From positions 1 to 64,000 of the forward strand of contig NZ_FUKI01000002.1 in the NCBI RefSeq assembly GCF_900163755.1: a DNA stretch of 64,000 nt, given 5' to 3'. The DNA is from Crenothrix polyspora (GTDB lineage: Bacteria; Pseudomonadota; Gammaproteobacteria; Methylococcales; Methylomonadaceae). The stretch's first letter is position 1. Each line of letters begins with the position of its first letter. Under the pieces are notes generated by a model. That model was not told the origin of the DNA. It saw nothing but the letters and a program-made list of their open reading frames with translations, and searched no databases. The position numbers were made by a program, and so were the translations under genes. This document shows, one piece after another, positions 35,804 through 44,749 of this stretch.

Positions 35804-36033
35804 GGCGTTTATCTGCTAAGGAAGTTTTAGCGATTTTTGCTGGATTCGGTTTCGCTATTGTTTCTCAGCGGGGTAGTCATATAAAGTTAATGCGTATGGT
35901 GCATGACCAAAAGCAAATATTGACCGTACCTAATCATGCAGAATTGGATAGCGGCACTTGCAAAGCGATTATGCGCCAAGCCAGTCGCTATATCAGTTCA
36001 CATGAACTGTATTCCCATTTCTATTCTGAATAA
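35791..36033 (+). CDS. hicA: HicA-like toxin (module 2)
   Basis: 80 residues. RLSAKEVLAIFAGFGFAIVSQRGSHIKLMR is the HicA fold, with the GSH histidine. GTG start, overlapping hicB by 13 bp. The C-terminal tail is slightly longer than in module 1. Intact as read. Confidence 0.78.
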   Translation: MPKLRRLSAKEVLAIFAGFGFAIVSQRGSHIKLMRMVHDQKQILTVPNHAELDSGTCKAIMRQASRYISSHELYSHFYSE

Positions 36034-36052
36034 AAATAGACAGAGAATAACC

Positions 36053-36106
36053 TTGTTTGAAGGTCTACGCGACCTCTATCAAGAAGTCTTTTTATTTTTG
36101 TATTAG
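36053..36106 (+). pseudogene. Duplicated, decayed 5' end of sufU
   Basis: TTG-start frame reading FEGLRDLYQEVFLFLY then stop. The DNA from 36054 matches the true sufU start (from 36968) over about 40 bp with a handful of differences, including both synonymous and missense changes. It lies directly before the VapBC cassette. Confidence 0.85.
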
Positions 36107-36138
36107 CGTCTAGTATATCGACATTAACAGGATTATTC

Positions 36139-36336
36139 ATGCCAACTGCCATAGCCAAAGTCAAAACTCTGTTAGATCGTCTACCGGAAAACAGCCATTT
36201 GGAAGATATTCAATATCATTTGTATGTGATGGAAAAAATTCAGCGTGGTTTGCAACGGGCAAAAGAGGAAGGCACAGTTTCGCAACCTGATGTTGAGCAA
36301 AAGTTTGGTAATTTTTTGATAAAGGTATTTGTCTGA
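36139..36336 (+). CDS. Small antitoxin-like protein, partner missing
   Basis: 65 residues. AIAKVKTLLDRLPENSHLEDIQYHLYVMEKIQRGLQRAKEEGTVSQPDVEQKF resembles short helical antitoxins usually paired with ParE/RelE toxins. No such toxin follows; the stop overlaps the next antitoxin ATG (TGATG). Probably a leftover half of another module. Confidence 0.6.
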   Translation: MPTAIAKVKTLLDRLPENSHLEDIQYHLYVMEKIQRGLQRAKEEGTVSQPDVEQKFGNFLIKVFV

Positions 36337-36581
36337 TGTATCACACAGAAATAGATTTACCCGATGAATTATTCAGTAAGATAGATGCAAATTTAAAAGC
36401 GACAGGTGCAACGTTTAAGCAGTTTGTACAGCAAGCTTTGGGGCATGAGCTGCAAAGAAAGCAGGGCAGCGATCTGAAGGCTTTTTTTTCAGAGTTGCAA
36501 CCTTTGGAAAGTTTCACCTCTATTGATGCGCTGGCGTATGTTGATGAGTTACGTTCAAAAAGTCGTATTATTGACCAATGA
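36336..36581 (+). CDS. VapB-like antitoxin
   Basis: 81 residues. MYHTEIDLPDELFSKIDANLKATGATFKQFVQQAL suggests a ribbon-helix-helix or similar small DNA-binding fold. It overlaps the PIN gene by ATGA. Antitoxin role inferred from position. Confidence 0.7.
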   Translation: MYHTEIDLPDELFSKIDANLKATGATFKQFVQQALGHELQRKQGSDLKAFFSELQPLESFTSIDALAYVDELRSKSRIIDQ

Positions 36582-36974
36582 ATAAATCGGTTATCTTAGA
36601 TACGGATATTGTCATTGAATTATTGCGGAAACAAAATGAAACCGTTCAAATATTATTGAGATTACAGGATAAAGGTTGTGAGTTTTATCTTTGCCCGATT
36701 GTTGTTGCTGAGGTTTACGCAGGGGCATTTATTCGAGAATATACTTTGATAGAGCGATTTTTTTCGCATTGCAGACAACTGACAATCAACGAAGAAACAG
36801 GAAAAATCGCAGGGCTTTTATGCCAATCAATATCGCAAGGCTTTTTATAAAATTTCTCTGGAAGATTACTTGATTGCCGCTTGCGCCAAACAATATCAAT
36901 TGTGTTTATGGACTCGTAACAAAAAGCATTATCCTATGCAGGATATTCAATTATTTGAGGACAACAATGTTTGA
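36578..36974 (+). pseudogene. vapC: PIN-domain VapC toxin, frameshifted
   Basis: Frame 1 reads SVILDTDIVIELLRKQNETV (catalytic Asp of the PIN fold) to GKIAGLLCQSISQGFL and stops at 36850. From about 36815 the other frame continues the family sequence: FYANQYRKAFYKISLEDYLIAACAK, then WTRNKKHYPMQDIQLFE. It ends at 36972-36974, overlapping the sufU ATG. Deleting one base near 36813-36817 would rebuild a 131-residue PIN toxin, so the C-terminal acidic residues are separated from the N-terminal ones. It is an inactivated toxin, a frameshifting site or a sequencing error. Confidence 0.8.
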
Positions 36975-37419
36975 AGACCTACGCGACCTCTACCAAGAAG
37001 TCATTTTCGACCACAATCGTAACCCGCGCAATTTTCGCGTTATGGACAATGCCGACCGTAAAGTGGATGGCTTTAATCCCTTATGCGGCGACCGCCTAAC
37101 GCTGTTTCTAAAAATGGACGGTGATAAGATTGTCGATGCCTGTTTCCAAGGTTCTGGCTGCGCCATATCAACGGCATCGGTGTCCTTGATGACAGAAATC
37201 ATCAAAGACAAAACCGAAGCTGAAGCCGATGCCTTGTTTAAGCTGTTTCATGAAATGACTACCGGAAAAGAGGAACATATCAACCTGGAAGCTGTTGGCA
37301 AATTGGCGGTTTTGGCTGGTGTGCGTGAATATCCGGCGCGGGTGAAATGTGCGACCTTGGCTTGGCATACGTTGGATGCGGCGTTAAAAAATGAAACGCA
37401 AGCCATCTCCACTGAATAA
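36967..37419 (+). CDS. sufU: SUF-system scaffold/sulfurtransferase SufU (NifU-like)
   Basis: 150 residues starting MFEDLRDLYQEVIFDHNRNPRNF. The conserved cysteines are in FNPLCGDR, GSGCAISTAS and RVKCATLAW. It receives sulfur from SufS and passes it to SufBCD, or acts as a scaffold. An in-frame extension upstream comes from the vapC 3' part and is not real. A degenerate copy of its 5' end lies 914 bp upstream. Confidence 0.92.
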   Translation: MFEDLRDLYQEVIFDHNRNPRNFRVMDNADRKVDGFNPLCGDRLTLFLKMDGDKIVDACFQGSGCAISTASVSLMTEIIKDKTEAEADALFKLFHEMTTGKEEHINLEAVGKLAVLAGVREYPARVKCATLAWHTLDAALKNETQAISTE

Positions 37420-38196
37420 ATGCTTATAGAGTCACCTTATGTAGGAAAGTTGGCAGTTCTGTACGAAGGCAATGGTGATCTGACTGTTTTTCAGCAATTG
37501 GCAGACCGTCTTGCTGTGCCACTGAAACAAGTTGATGATCCCGTCAAACAGGAAGCTTTTTTTCTAAGCTGGCGCGACGGCTGCCTAAAACTGCTCGATA
37601 AAGAACTGCTGAAAAAAGGGGGGTTAACGGTTGAAATTGAACCGCGTCCCGGTGAACAACGTTCCTGGCCTGCACCTAAAGACGGTGCGTTGGCACAAGC
37701 TTTGGGACGAAAAACCAAAACCATTGTTGATGCCACTACCGGCTGGGGACAGGATAGTCTGCATATTTTCCGTATGGGTTATGATGTAACGTGTATGGAA
37801 CGTTCGCCAATAATGACCGAGTTATTGGCTGATGGCTTTACTCGTTTGGCGCAACTGGACTGGATGCAGCGTCTACAATTAATCCCCCCACAATTACTTA
37901 CTGGCAATGCTATCGATTTATTGGCAAGCCTGGACAATGCGCCAGATTGCATCTATCTTGACCCTATGTTCCCCCCTAAACGTAAGAAATCCGCCTTGGC
38001 CAAAAAGTCCATGACGGTATTACGTGATCTCTTGGGTGATGACCAGGATAAAGACCAATTATTTGCTGCCGCGTTACAGGCAACAGGCAGGCGAGTGGTG
38101 GTGAAAAGTCCTGATGATGCCGAATCGTTAGGTGGTAAACCAAACGAAAGTTATCATGGTAAATTATTACGTTACGATGTGTATTTTAAAGGGTGA
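37420..38196 (+). CDS. rsmJ: 16S rRNA (guanine1516-N2)-methyltransferase
   Basis: 258 residues. IVDATTGWGQDSLHIFRMGYDV is the SAM-binding motif I, and IYLDPMFPPKRKKSALAKKSM is the catalytic D-P-M-F-P-x-R/K motif. It methylates G1516 of 16S rRNA. The ATG follows the sufU stop with no gap, so it belongs to the SUF transcript here, although its function is unrelated. Confidence 0.92.
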   Translation: MLIESPYVGKLAVLYEGNGDLTVFQQLADRLAVPLKQVDDPVKQEAFFLSWRDGCLKLLDKELLKKGGLTVEIEPRPGEQRSWPAPKDGALAQALGRKTKTIVDATTGWGQDSLHIFRMGYDVTCMERSPIMTELLADGFTRLAQLDWMQRLQLIPPQLLTGNAIDLLASLDNAPDCIYLDPMFPPKRKKSALAKKSMTVLRDLLGDDQDKDQLFAAALQATGRRVVVKSPDDAESLGGKPNESYHGKLLRYDVYFKG

Positions 38197-38199
38197 TGG

Positions 38200-38520
38200 A
38201 TGTCTGATTGGGTAGATGTTGTGGCTGAAAATGCCTTGGCTAATGGCGAACATGCTGTTGTGGATGTTGATGGCACAGAAGTAGCCATCTTTAAAATAGA
38301 CGGCCAGTTTTACGCCATAGAAGATGTCTGTAGCCACGACAGAGCAGAAATTGCCAGTGGCGAGCTGGAAGGTGATGAGATCGTTTGCCCACGGCACGGC
38401 GCACGCTTTTGCGTGAAAACCGGCAAGGTGTTGTGTGCTCCCGCTTATGAAGATATTGCTTGTTTTCCAGTGCGTATTGACAAGGGTACGGTTCAGGTTA
38501 GGGATGATCGCTGGGATTAA
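38200..38520 (+). CDS. Rieske-type [2Fe-2S] ferredoxin (NirD/SufX-like)
   Basis: 106 residues. Cluster-binding motifs are CSHDRAEI (CxH) and CPRHGARF (CxxH). It is a soluble small Rieske ferredoxin, often encoded at the end of suf operons and possibly an electron donor in cluster assembly. It starts 3 bp after rsmJ. Confidence 0.88.
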   Translation: MSDWVDVVAENALANGEHAVVDVDGTEVAIFKIDGQFYAIEDVCSHDRAEIASGELEGDEIVCPRHGARFCVKTGKVLCAPAYEDIACFPVRIDKGTVQVRDDRWD

Positions 38521-38555
38521 ATGCAGCTGAAAATGAAAGATAACAGAGCAGGGCT

Positions 38556-39533
38556 ATGAAATTACACGATGACAAGCTTCGCGCCTTAGGCTTGGCGGTA
38601 ATCCAGGTGGAAGCACAAGCTATTGCTGCGTTGGCAGAGCGTATCAATGCTGAATTCGTCACTGCCTGTAAGTTGATGTTTGCTTGCTCAGGACGGGTGG
38701 TGGTGACCGGGATGGGCAAATCTGGCCATATTGCCGGAAAAATTGCCGCTACCTTGGCCAGTACCGGAACACCGGCTTTTTTTGTCCATCCAGGTGAAGC
38801 CAGCCACGGCGATTTGGGCATGATTACCCAGCAGGATGTGGTGTTGGCGCTGTCCAATTCTGGTGAAACAGAAGAGATTGTTAAAATCCTGCCCATTATC
38901 AAACGACTGGGCGTAGCCTTGATTGCCATGACGGGTAATCCGGCATCCACACTCGCGCAAGAAGCTACCGTGCATATCAACGTCAGCGTCGCCCAGGAGG
39001 CTTGTCCACTGGGGCTTGCGCCTACCTCAAGCACTACCGCTGCTTTGGTTATGGGCGATGCCTTGGCGGTGTCCTTGCTGGAAGCACGCGGTTTTACCCG
39101 CGATGATTTTGCACTGTCGCACCCTGGCGGCAGTTTGGGTAAGCGACTATTGCTGCGGGTTAGTGATATTATGCACGTAGGTGATAGCATCCCAATTGTG
39201 CCTGTATCGGCATTGATCGCTACGGTGTTGCTGGAAATGACCGAGAAAAAACTAGGCATGACGGCAATTGTTGATGCTGAGCGTCGGATGCTGGGTATTT
39301 TTACCGATGGTGATTTGCGGCGTATGTTGGCAAAAACGTTAGATATTCATCAAACAACTATTGCACAAGTAATGACCACTGACTGTACGGTCATTGGTGC
39401 CGATATCTTGGCGGCGGAAGCCATGCAAATTATGGAACGTAAAAAAATTAATGCGTTAATCGTTGTGGATGAAGAGCGACGCGCGGTAGGGGCATTAAAC
39501 ATGCACGATTTAATTCGAGCGGGTATTATCTGA
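38556..39533 (+). CDS. kdsD: D-arabinose-5-phosphate isomerase
   Basis: 325 residues. A SIS domain (GMGKSGHIAGKIAATLASTG; HPGEASHGDLGM) is followed by two CBS domains (about residues 205-325). It converts ribulose-5-phosphate to arabinose-5-phosphate, the first step of KDO synthesis for LPS. It overlaps kdsC by one base. Confidence 0.95.
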   Translation: MKLHDDKLRALGLAVIQVEAQAIAALAERINAEFVTACKLMFACSGRVVVTGMGKSGHIAGKIAATLASTGTPAFFVHPGEASHGDLGMITQQDVVLALSNSGETEEIVKILPIIKRLGVALIAMTGNPASTLAQEATVHINVSVAQEACPLGLAPTSSTTAALVMGDALAVSLLEARGFTRDDFALSHPGGSLGKRLLLRVSDIMHVGDSIPIVPVSALIATVLLEMTEKKLGMTAIVDAERRMLGIFTDGDLRRMLAKTLDIHQTTIAQVMTTDCTVIGADILAAEAMQIMERKKINALIVVDEERRAVGALNMHDLIRAGII

Positions 39534-40087
39534 TGACGACAATGGATTCTTCGATAAATGTGTCAGACGCGGTGCTTGAAAAAGCCAAGCAGCTAAAATT
39601 ACTGATTTTAGATGTTGACGGTGTATTAACCGATGGCCGTTTATTTTTTGATGATCAAGGTAAAGAATATAAGTGCTTTCATGCGCGGGATGGCCACGGT
39701 ATTAAGCTGTTAAGGCAAACCGGCGTAGAAGTGGCGGTTATTTCAGGGCGTAAATCTAATTCTGTTGCTTTACGTATGCAAAGTTTGGGTATTGAACATG
39801 TCTACCAAGGCTTTGAAAATAAAATTGCCGCATTAGATGAAATTATTTTAAAAACAGGCATAATGCCGGAGCAAATGGCGCACGTAGGTGATGATTTGTT
39901 GGATTTGCCTATTATGATTCGGGTGGGTTTGGCTATTGCGGTGAGTGATGCCAACTTTGTCGTTAAACAATGGGCGGATTGGTGTACTGGCTTACCGGGT
40001 GGGCTGGGTGCAGTACGCGAAGTATGTGATTTTATTATGCAAGCACAGGACAGTTTTGATAAGGTGTTGAGTCAGTATTTAAAATGA
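39533..40087 (+). CDS. kdsC: KDO-8-phosphate phosphatase
   Basis: 184-residue HAD phosphatase of the tetrameric C0 class. LLILDVDGVLTDGRLFF is motif I, SGRKSNSV motif II, and HVGDDLLDLPIM motif IV. It releases KDO from KDO-8-phosphate. Overlaps lptC by ATGA. Confidence 0.95.
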   Translation: MTTMDSSINVSDAVLEKAKQLKLLILDVDGVLTDGRLFFDDQGKEYKCFHARDGHGIKLLRQTGVEVAVISGRKSNSVALRMQSLGIEHVYQGFENKIAALDEIILKTGIMPEQMAHVGDDLLDLPIMIRVGLAIAVSDANFVVKQWADWCTGLPGGLGAVREVCDFIMQAQDSFDKVLSQYLK

Positions 40088-40656
40088 GTTATTTACAAGG
40101 TAAATACAGCTATCTGTTGGTTGCGGTTATTGCGCTGCTGAGTTGGTGGTTAGTGAAGCTGACGGTAGTTGAAATGCTTGCAGGTCGTGAAGACGTTGCC
40201 CACAGTGCTGATTATTTCAGCAGTGGTTATACCAAATGGGAAATGTCTAAAACCGGCGCGTTAAAAACGCTGCTGCGAGCAGATAAAATGCTGCATTACA
40301 AAGATGACGGCACTGTGCATTTAGATAAACCAGTCATGTCTTTTTATAACGCTAAAACACCACCTTGGGTGATTAGGTCAGCAACAGGGATCGTTTCGGC
40401 GGACGGTAAAACAATTTTTTTAAATGGCAACGCCATTATTGACAGAGCGAAGGCGGAAGGTGTTCGTCCTGTGACTATTAATACCAGTAATTTAAAAGTA
40501 AATCCGGAAACCAGCTATGCAGAAACTGCTGATGGCGCGGAGTTAATCAGTTTGCCGCAACGCACCACAGGCATTGGTATGAAGCTGGTTTATGTTGAAC
40601 CGATACGGGTGGAATTGCTCGCCAAAGTGCGAGGACATTATGAGACAAAAAAATAA
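40084..40656 (+). CDS. lptC: LPS export protein LptC
   Basis: 190 residues. An N-terminal transmembrane helix (YLLVAVIALLSWWLVKL) anchors a periplasmic beta-jellyroll (YTKWEMSKTGALKTLLRADKMLHYKDDGTVHLDKP). It hands LPS from LptBFG to LptA. Order kdsC-lptC-lptA-lptB is conserved. Confidence 0.93.
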   Translation: MSYLQGKYSYLLVAVIALLSWWLVKLTVVEMLAGREDVAHSADYFSSGYTKWEMSKTGALKTLLRADKMLHYKDDGTVHLDKPVMSFYNAKTPPWVIRSATGIVSADGKTIFLNGNAIIDRAKAEGVRPVTINTSNLKVNPETSYAETADGAELISLPQRTTGIGMKLVYVEPIRVELLAKVRGHYETKK

Positions 40657-41170
40657 TAAATTAGCTGTTTTTTGTAATATTGCCTTATGCGTTGCACTGA
40701 GTATAACGGATGCTAAGGCTTTAGAAACTGATTCCGAACAACCGATAACTATTGATTCCAATACGGCAACTTACGATGATAAAACCGCAACCAGTATTTA
40801 CACTGGTAATGTGGTATCTATACAGGGCAGTATTCATGTTACTTCAGATCAACTGGTGGTTTATTTTAAAGACGGTGATGCTGAAAAGCTGGTTTTTACC
40901 GGTAAAAAAGCAAAATTCAGCCAAACACCCAGTGTGGGAGCAAAAGATATTACTGGCGAAGCGTTAACCGGTGAATATTATCCGAAAAAAAATCTGCTGG
41001 TATTAATTGACGAAGCCACGGTTTGGCAGGGAGCAGGTTCTTATGCCAGTCAAATTATTAAATATGACAGCAAAAATTCTGTCGTTAAAGCCGGAGAAAA
41101 AACCTCCGATTCCAAGGTACATGTCGTATTGCAACCTAAAAATAAAGCGCCAGCAAAACCGACACCTTAA
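40640..41170 (+). CDS. lptA: LPS transport periplasmic protein LptA
   Basis: 176 residues. Signal peptide to about residue 26 (ALCVALSITDAKA). An OstA-like beta-jellyroll follows (ATYDDKTATSIYTGNVVSIQGSIHVTSDQLVVY). It forms the periplasmic LPS bridge. The ATG at 40640 has GAGGA upstream and overlaps the lptC end by 17 bp; a longer frame upstream is not supported. Confidence 0.93.
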   Translation: MRQKNNKLAVFCNIALCVALSITDAKALETDSEQPITIDSNTATYDDKTATSIYTGNVVSIQGSIHVTSDQLVVYFKDGDAEKLVFTGKKAKFSQTPSVGAKDITGEALTGEYYPKKNLLVLIDEATVWQGAGSYASQIIKYDSKNSVVKAGEKTSDSKVHVVLQPKNKAPAKPTP

Positions 41171-41173
41171 ATT

Positions 41174-41899
41174 ATGACGCGACTTGCAGCAACTGATCTG
41201 ATTAAAACCTACAATAAACGCAATGTGGTTGATGGCGTGTCTTTACATGTTGATACCGGTGAGGTGGTGGGATTATTAGGGCCTAATGGTGCAGGTAAAA
41301 CCACCGGTTTTTATATGTTGGTTGGGCTGGTTAAAGCCGATGCCGGTGAAATTCTATTAAATGAGACTATAATTACGCATTACCCGATGCACGTTAGAGC
41401 AATTAAAGGTATTGGTTATTTGCCGCAAGAGCCTTCGGTGTTTCGTAAATTAACAGTAGCCGATAATTTACGGGCGGTTATGCAAATTCAATCGACTGCC
41501 AGTGAAGGACAAATTGAGTTAGCGATTGAGGAATTATTAGAAGAGTTTCATATTCCGCATTTACGCAATCAATTAGCCTTGAGTTTGTCGGGCGGAGAGC
41601 GACGACGGGTTGAGATAGCACGCGCCTTGGCTACTCATCCGCAGTTTATATTACTGGATGAGCCTTTTGCCGGCGTTGATCCTATTTCTGTAGAAGATAT
41701 TAAAAAAATTATACAGCATTTAAAAGAGCGTGGTATTGGTGTCTTAATTACTGAACATAACGTCAGGGAAACTTTAGCTATTTGTGACCGAGCGTATATA
41801 ATCAATAATGGTCGGGTGATTGCCGAAGGCGGCGCGAATGCTATTGTTGCTAACGAAGAAGTACGTAAGGTGTATCTGGGTAATAATTTTAGTCTTTAA
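41174..41899 (+). CDS. lptB: LPS export ABC ATPase LptB
   Basis: 241 residues. Walker [10 protein letters not shown], signature [16 protein letters not shown] and Walker [13 protein letters not shown]. It drives LPS extraction with LptFG, which are not in this window. Starts 3 bp after lptA. Confidence 0.96.
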   Translation: MTRLAATDLIKTYNKRNVVDGVSLHVDTGEVVGLLGPNGAGKTTGFYMLVGLVKADAGEILLNETIITHYPMHVRAIKGIGYLPQEPSVFRKLTVADNLRAVMQIQSTASEGQIELAIEELLEEFHIPHLRNQLALSLSGGERRRVEIARALATHPQFILLDEPFAGVDPISVEDIKKIIQHLKERGIGVLITEHNVRETLAICDRAYIINNGRVIAEGGANAIVANEEVRKVYLGNNFSL

Positions 41900-41928
41900 G
41901 TTCAAAACCGTAACATATTGATGACACA

Positions 41929-43374
41929 ATGAAACAGTCTATACAAATCCGTTTAAGTCAGCAGTTGACCATGACGCCGCAACTACAGCAGGCGATTAAG
42001 TTGTTGCAGATGTCAACCTTGGATTTGCAACAGGAAATTCAACAGGCGTTAGATTCTAATATGATGTTGGAAATAGACGATGATGATAATACTTTCCAAT
42101 TAGGGATGGGAGATGCGCTAAAAACTGACAGCATTGATACTGTGTTATCCGATGATAATTTACAGATCAGTATGCCCGATGAGTTACCGATAGATTCTTC
42201 ATGGGAGGATACCTATGAGCAGACTTTTGAAGGCGGTACACATACAGCAGAACTTACTGAGTTTGAATCACAGCGTAGCCAAGCTGCAACGTTGCAAGAG
42301 CATTTGTTGTGGCAGTTGGAATTAACCCGATTTTCAGAATCCGATCATGCCATTGCGATGGCAATTATTGATTCCATTAATGAAGATGGTTATTTAATGG
42401 CCAGTACTGAGGACATTTGCCAAGGTTTGCAAAGTCAGATGGACGACCTTGAGTTGGATGAAGTCAATGCGGTGCTGCACAGAATTCAGCAATTTGATCC
42501 TACCGGTGTGGCGGCAGTTAATTTGAGTGATTGCTTGCGTTTACAGTTATTACAATTGCCTGATACGACAGCGTATAAAACCGAAGCGTTGTTAGTGGTA
42601 TCTAAGTATTTAAATTTACTGGCCAGTCACGATCAAGTTAAATTGATGCATGTAACTCAATTGGGTGAACGTCAGTTAAATTTGGTTGTCGCACTGATTA
42701 GAACGCTAGATCCAAAACCAGGTGCTAAAATACAGGAATCTGATTCCGAATATGTAATTCCCGATGTGTATGTCACTAAGCACAGTGGTGTATGGCAAGT
42801 AAGCCTAAATCCAGAGATTGCACCTAAGTTACGTATTAATCCGTTTTATTCTACTTTAATTAAACGTGCGGATAGCGGCAAAGATAATACCAGTATGAAG
42901 GATCATTTACAGGAAGCACGTTGGTTTATTAAAAGTTTACACAGCCGTAATGATACCTTATTGCGCGTCGCACGCAGTATTGTGTCCAAGCAAGAGGCTT
43001 TTCTTGAAAATGGTTCTATTGCTATGAAACCAATGATATTGAAAGCGATTGCCGAGGAATTGTCTTTACATGAATCAACAATTTCCAGAGTAACAACACA
43101 AAAATTCATGCATACTCCAAATGGTATAGTAGAATTTAAATACTTCTTTTCCAGTCATGTTTCGACTGAAGAAGGAGGTGAGTGTTCATCTACGGCTATC
43201 AGGGCTTTTATTAAAGAATTGGTCAGTAGTGAAAATCCAATAAAACCGCTAAGCGATAGCAAGATGTCTGATCTATTAAAAGACAGAGGTATTAATGTGG
43301 CGAGAAGGACGATCGCAAAATACCGCGAAGCTATGTTTATCGCACCATCAAACGAGAGAAAGCGTATTTTATAG
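41929..43374 (+). CDS. rpoN: RNA polymerase sigma-54 factor
   Basis: 481 residues. The glutamine-rich region I (QQLTMTPQLQQAIKLLQMSTLDLQQEI) contacts activators, then comes an acidic region II, a core-binding region, and the C-terminal RpoN box ARRTIAKYREAM. It directs transcription from -24/-12 promoters. Lies 29 bp after lptB, as in many gammaproteobacteria. Confidence 0.97.
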   Translation: MKQSIQIRLSQQLTMTPQLQQAIKLLQMSTLDLQQEIQQALDSNMMLEIDDDDNTFQLGMGDALKTDSIDTVLSDDNLQISMPDELPIDSSWEDTYEQTFEGGTHTAELTEFESQRSQAATLQEHLLWQLELTRFSESDHAIAMAIIDSINEDGYLMASTEDICQGLQSQMDDLELDEVNAVLHRIQQFDPTGVAAVNLSDCLRLQLLQLPDTTAYKTEALLVVSKYLNLLASHDQVKLMHVTQLGERQLNLVVALIRTLDPKPGAKIQESDSEYVIPDVYVTKHSGVWQVSLNPEIAPKLRINPFYSTLIKRADSGKDNTSMKDHLQEARWFIKSLHSRNDTLLRVARSIVSKQEAFLENGSIAMKPMILKAIAEELSLHESTISRVTTQKFMHTPNGIVEFKYFFSSHVSTEEGGECSSTAIRAFIKELVSSENPIKPLSDSKMSDLLKDRGINVARRTIAKYREAMFIAPSNERKRIL

Positions 43375-43421
43375 TTATAAAAACCTACTCTATTCATTCA
43401 TTAACATCAGGAGTTTATTCC

Positions 43422-43712
43422 ATGCAAGTTAGCATTACAGGTCATCATTTAGAAGTAACCGAGTCTTTAAAAACGTATGTCGATGCCAAATTTGAAAAAT
43501 TGGCACGGCATTTTGATAATGTTACCGATGTGCATGTTATCTTGAGTGTCGAAAAGTTAGTGCAAAAAGCAGAAGCAACGCTACAACTCAGTGGTGCTAA
43601 ATTATTTGCTGAAGATCATCAGGAAGATATGTACGCCGCTATTGATGAAATGGTTGATAAATTGGATCGTCAGATTACCAAGCATAAAGAAAAAACGGGC
43701 AGTCATCGATAG
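43422..43712 (+). CDS. hpf: Short ribosome hibernation-promoting factor
   Basis: 96 residues. MQVSITGHHLEVTESLKTYVDAKFEKLARHFDNVTDVHVIL is the S30AE fold. It binds the ribosome A/P region in stationary phase and promotes dimerisation. AGGAG is the ribosome binding site. Followed by an intrinsic terminator. Confidence 0.95.
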   Translation: MQVSITGHHLEVTESLKTYVDAKFEKLARHFDNVTDVHVILSVEKLVQKAEATLQLSGAKLFAEDHQEDMYAAIDEMVDKLDRQITKHKEKTGSHR

Positions 43713-43729
43713 TATTTTTAAGTAGCGTA

Positions 43730-43760
43730 AGGCTCAAGGGATGTGTACTTGGGCCTTTTT
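43730..43760 (+). terminator. Rho-independent terminator after hpf
   Basis: Stem GGCTCAAG/CTTGGGCC with a 9-nt loop and a run of five T, 17 bp past the hpf stop. rapZ starts 12 bp beyond, so its expression may depend on read-through. Confidence 0.8.
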
Positions 43761-43771
43761 AAACACAGATT

Positions 43772-44629
43772 ATGAAACTCTTAATTGTTAGTGGTCTTTC
43801 GGGGTCAGGTAAAAGTATTGTCTTAGATACTTTAGAGGATTGTGGTTACTATTGTATTGATAATTTGCCGGTATTATTACTGGAAGATTTTATTAATGAC
43901 GTGATGTTGGTTGATAGCAAAACTTACGCAAAAACCGCGATTGGCATTGATGCTAGAAATCAGAGTGCTAGTTTAGTAAATTTTTCTGATAGTTTGGACT
44001 TGATACGTAGCAAAGGTATACACTGCGAAATTGTTTTTATGCAGGCGGATGAGTACGCGCTGTTAAAGCGCTACAGTGAAACGCGGCGCAAGCACCCGCT
44101 CACTGATACCAAGATACCGCTTACCGAAGCGATAAAAATTGAGAAAGAGATGCTGAGCCCAGTGTCCAGACATGCCAGCGTGGTGATTGATACTAGTCGT
44201 ACGAACTATCATCAATTACGTGAGTTGATACGAGAGCAAGTGGGTGAACGTAATATTCAGCATATTTCTTTGCAGTTCCAGTCATTTGGTTTTAAGAACG
44301 GTGTGCCGTTAGATGCGGATTTTATCTTTGATGCCCGTAGCTTACCTAATCCGTATTGGATTCCGGAATTGCGGGCATTTTCTGGTAAGGATCAGCCAGT
44401 GATTGATTTTCTTAAAAATCAAGTTTTGGTTGCAGAGTTGTTTTATGACATTAACTCTTTTCTTGCACGCTGGATACCGCGATTTGAGGCGGAGGGACGC
44501 AGTTATTTAACTGTGGCAATTGGCTGTACAGGCGGTCAGCACCGCTCGGTGTATTTGGTTGAGAGTTTAGTTGAGTGTTTTAATAGCAGTTCGTTGAATG
44601 TTATTGTGCGACACCGTGATATGCATTAG
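43772..44629 (+). CDS. rapZ: RNase adapter protein RapZ
   Basis: 285 residues. P-loop GLSGSGKS near the N-terminus and the C-terminal GCTGGQHRSVYLVE region typical of RapZ. In E. coli it binds GlmZ/GlmY small RNAs to control glucosamine-6-phosphate synthase. The ptsN gene normally between hpf and rapZ is absent. Confidence 0.95.
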   Translation: MKLLIVSGLSGSGKSIVLDTLEDCGYYCIDNLPVLLLEDFINDVMLVDSKTYAKTAIGIDARNQSASLVNFSDSLDLIRSKGIHCEIVFMQADEYALLKRYSETRRKHPLTDTKIPLTEAIKIEKEMLSPVSRHASVVIDTSRTNYHQLRELIREQVGERNIQHISLQFQSFGFKNGVPLDADFIFDARSLPNPYWIPELRAFSGKDQPVIDFLKNQVLVAELFYDINSFLARWIPRFEAEGRSYLTVAIGCTGGQHRSVYLVESLVECFNSSSLNVIVRHRDMH

Positions 44630-44749
44630 CGACTGCGGCTATCAACTTAAAATGGAACAAAAAATCTGCATTTTGTACCCGCTTAAGTTGGCAGTTAGTT
44701 TTAGAAGCCTTGGCTTTTTGGGCGGCCAACATAAGGCGGAACGCCCATT

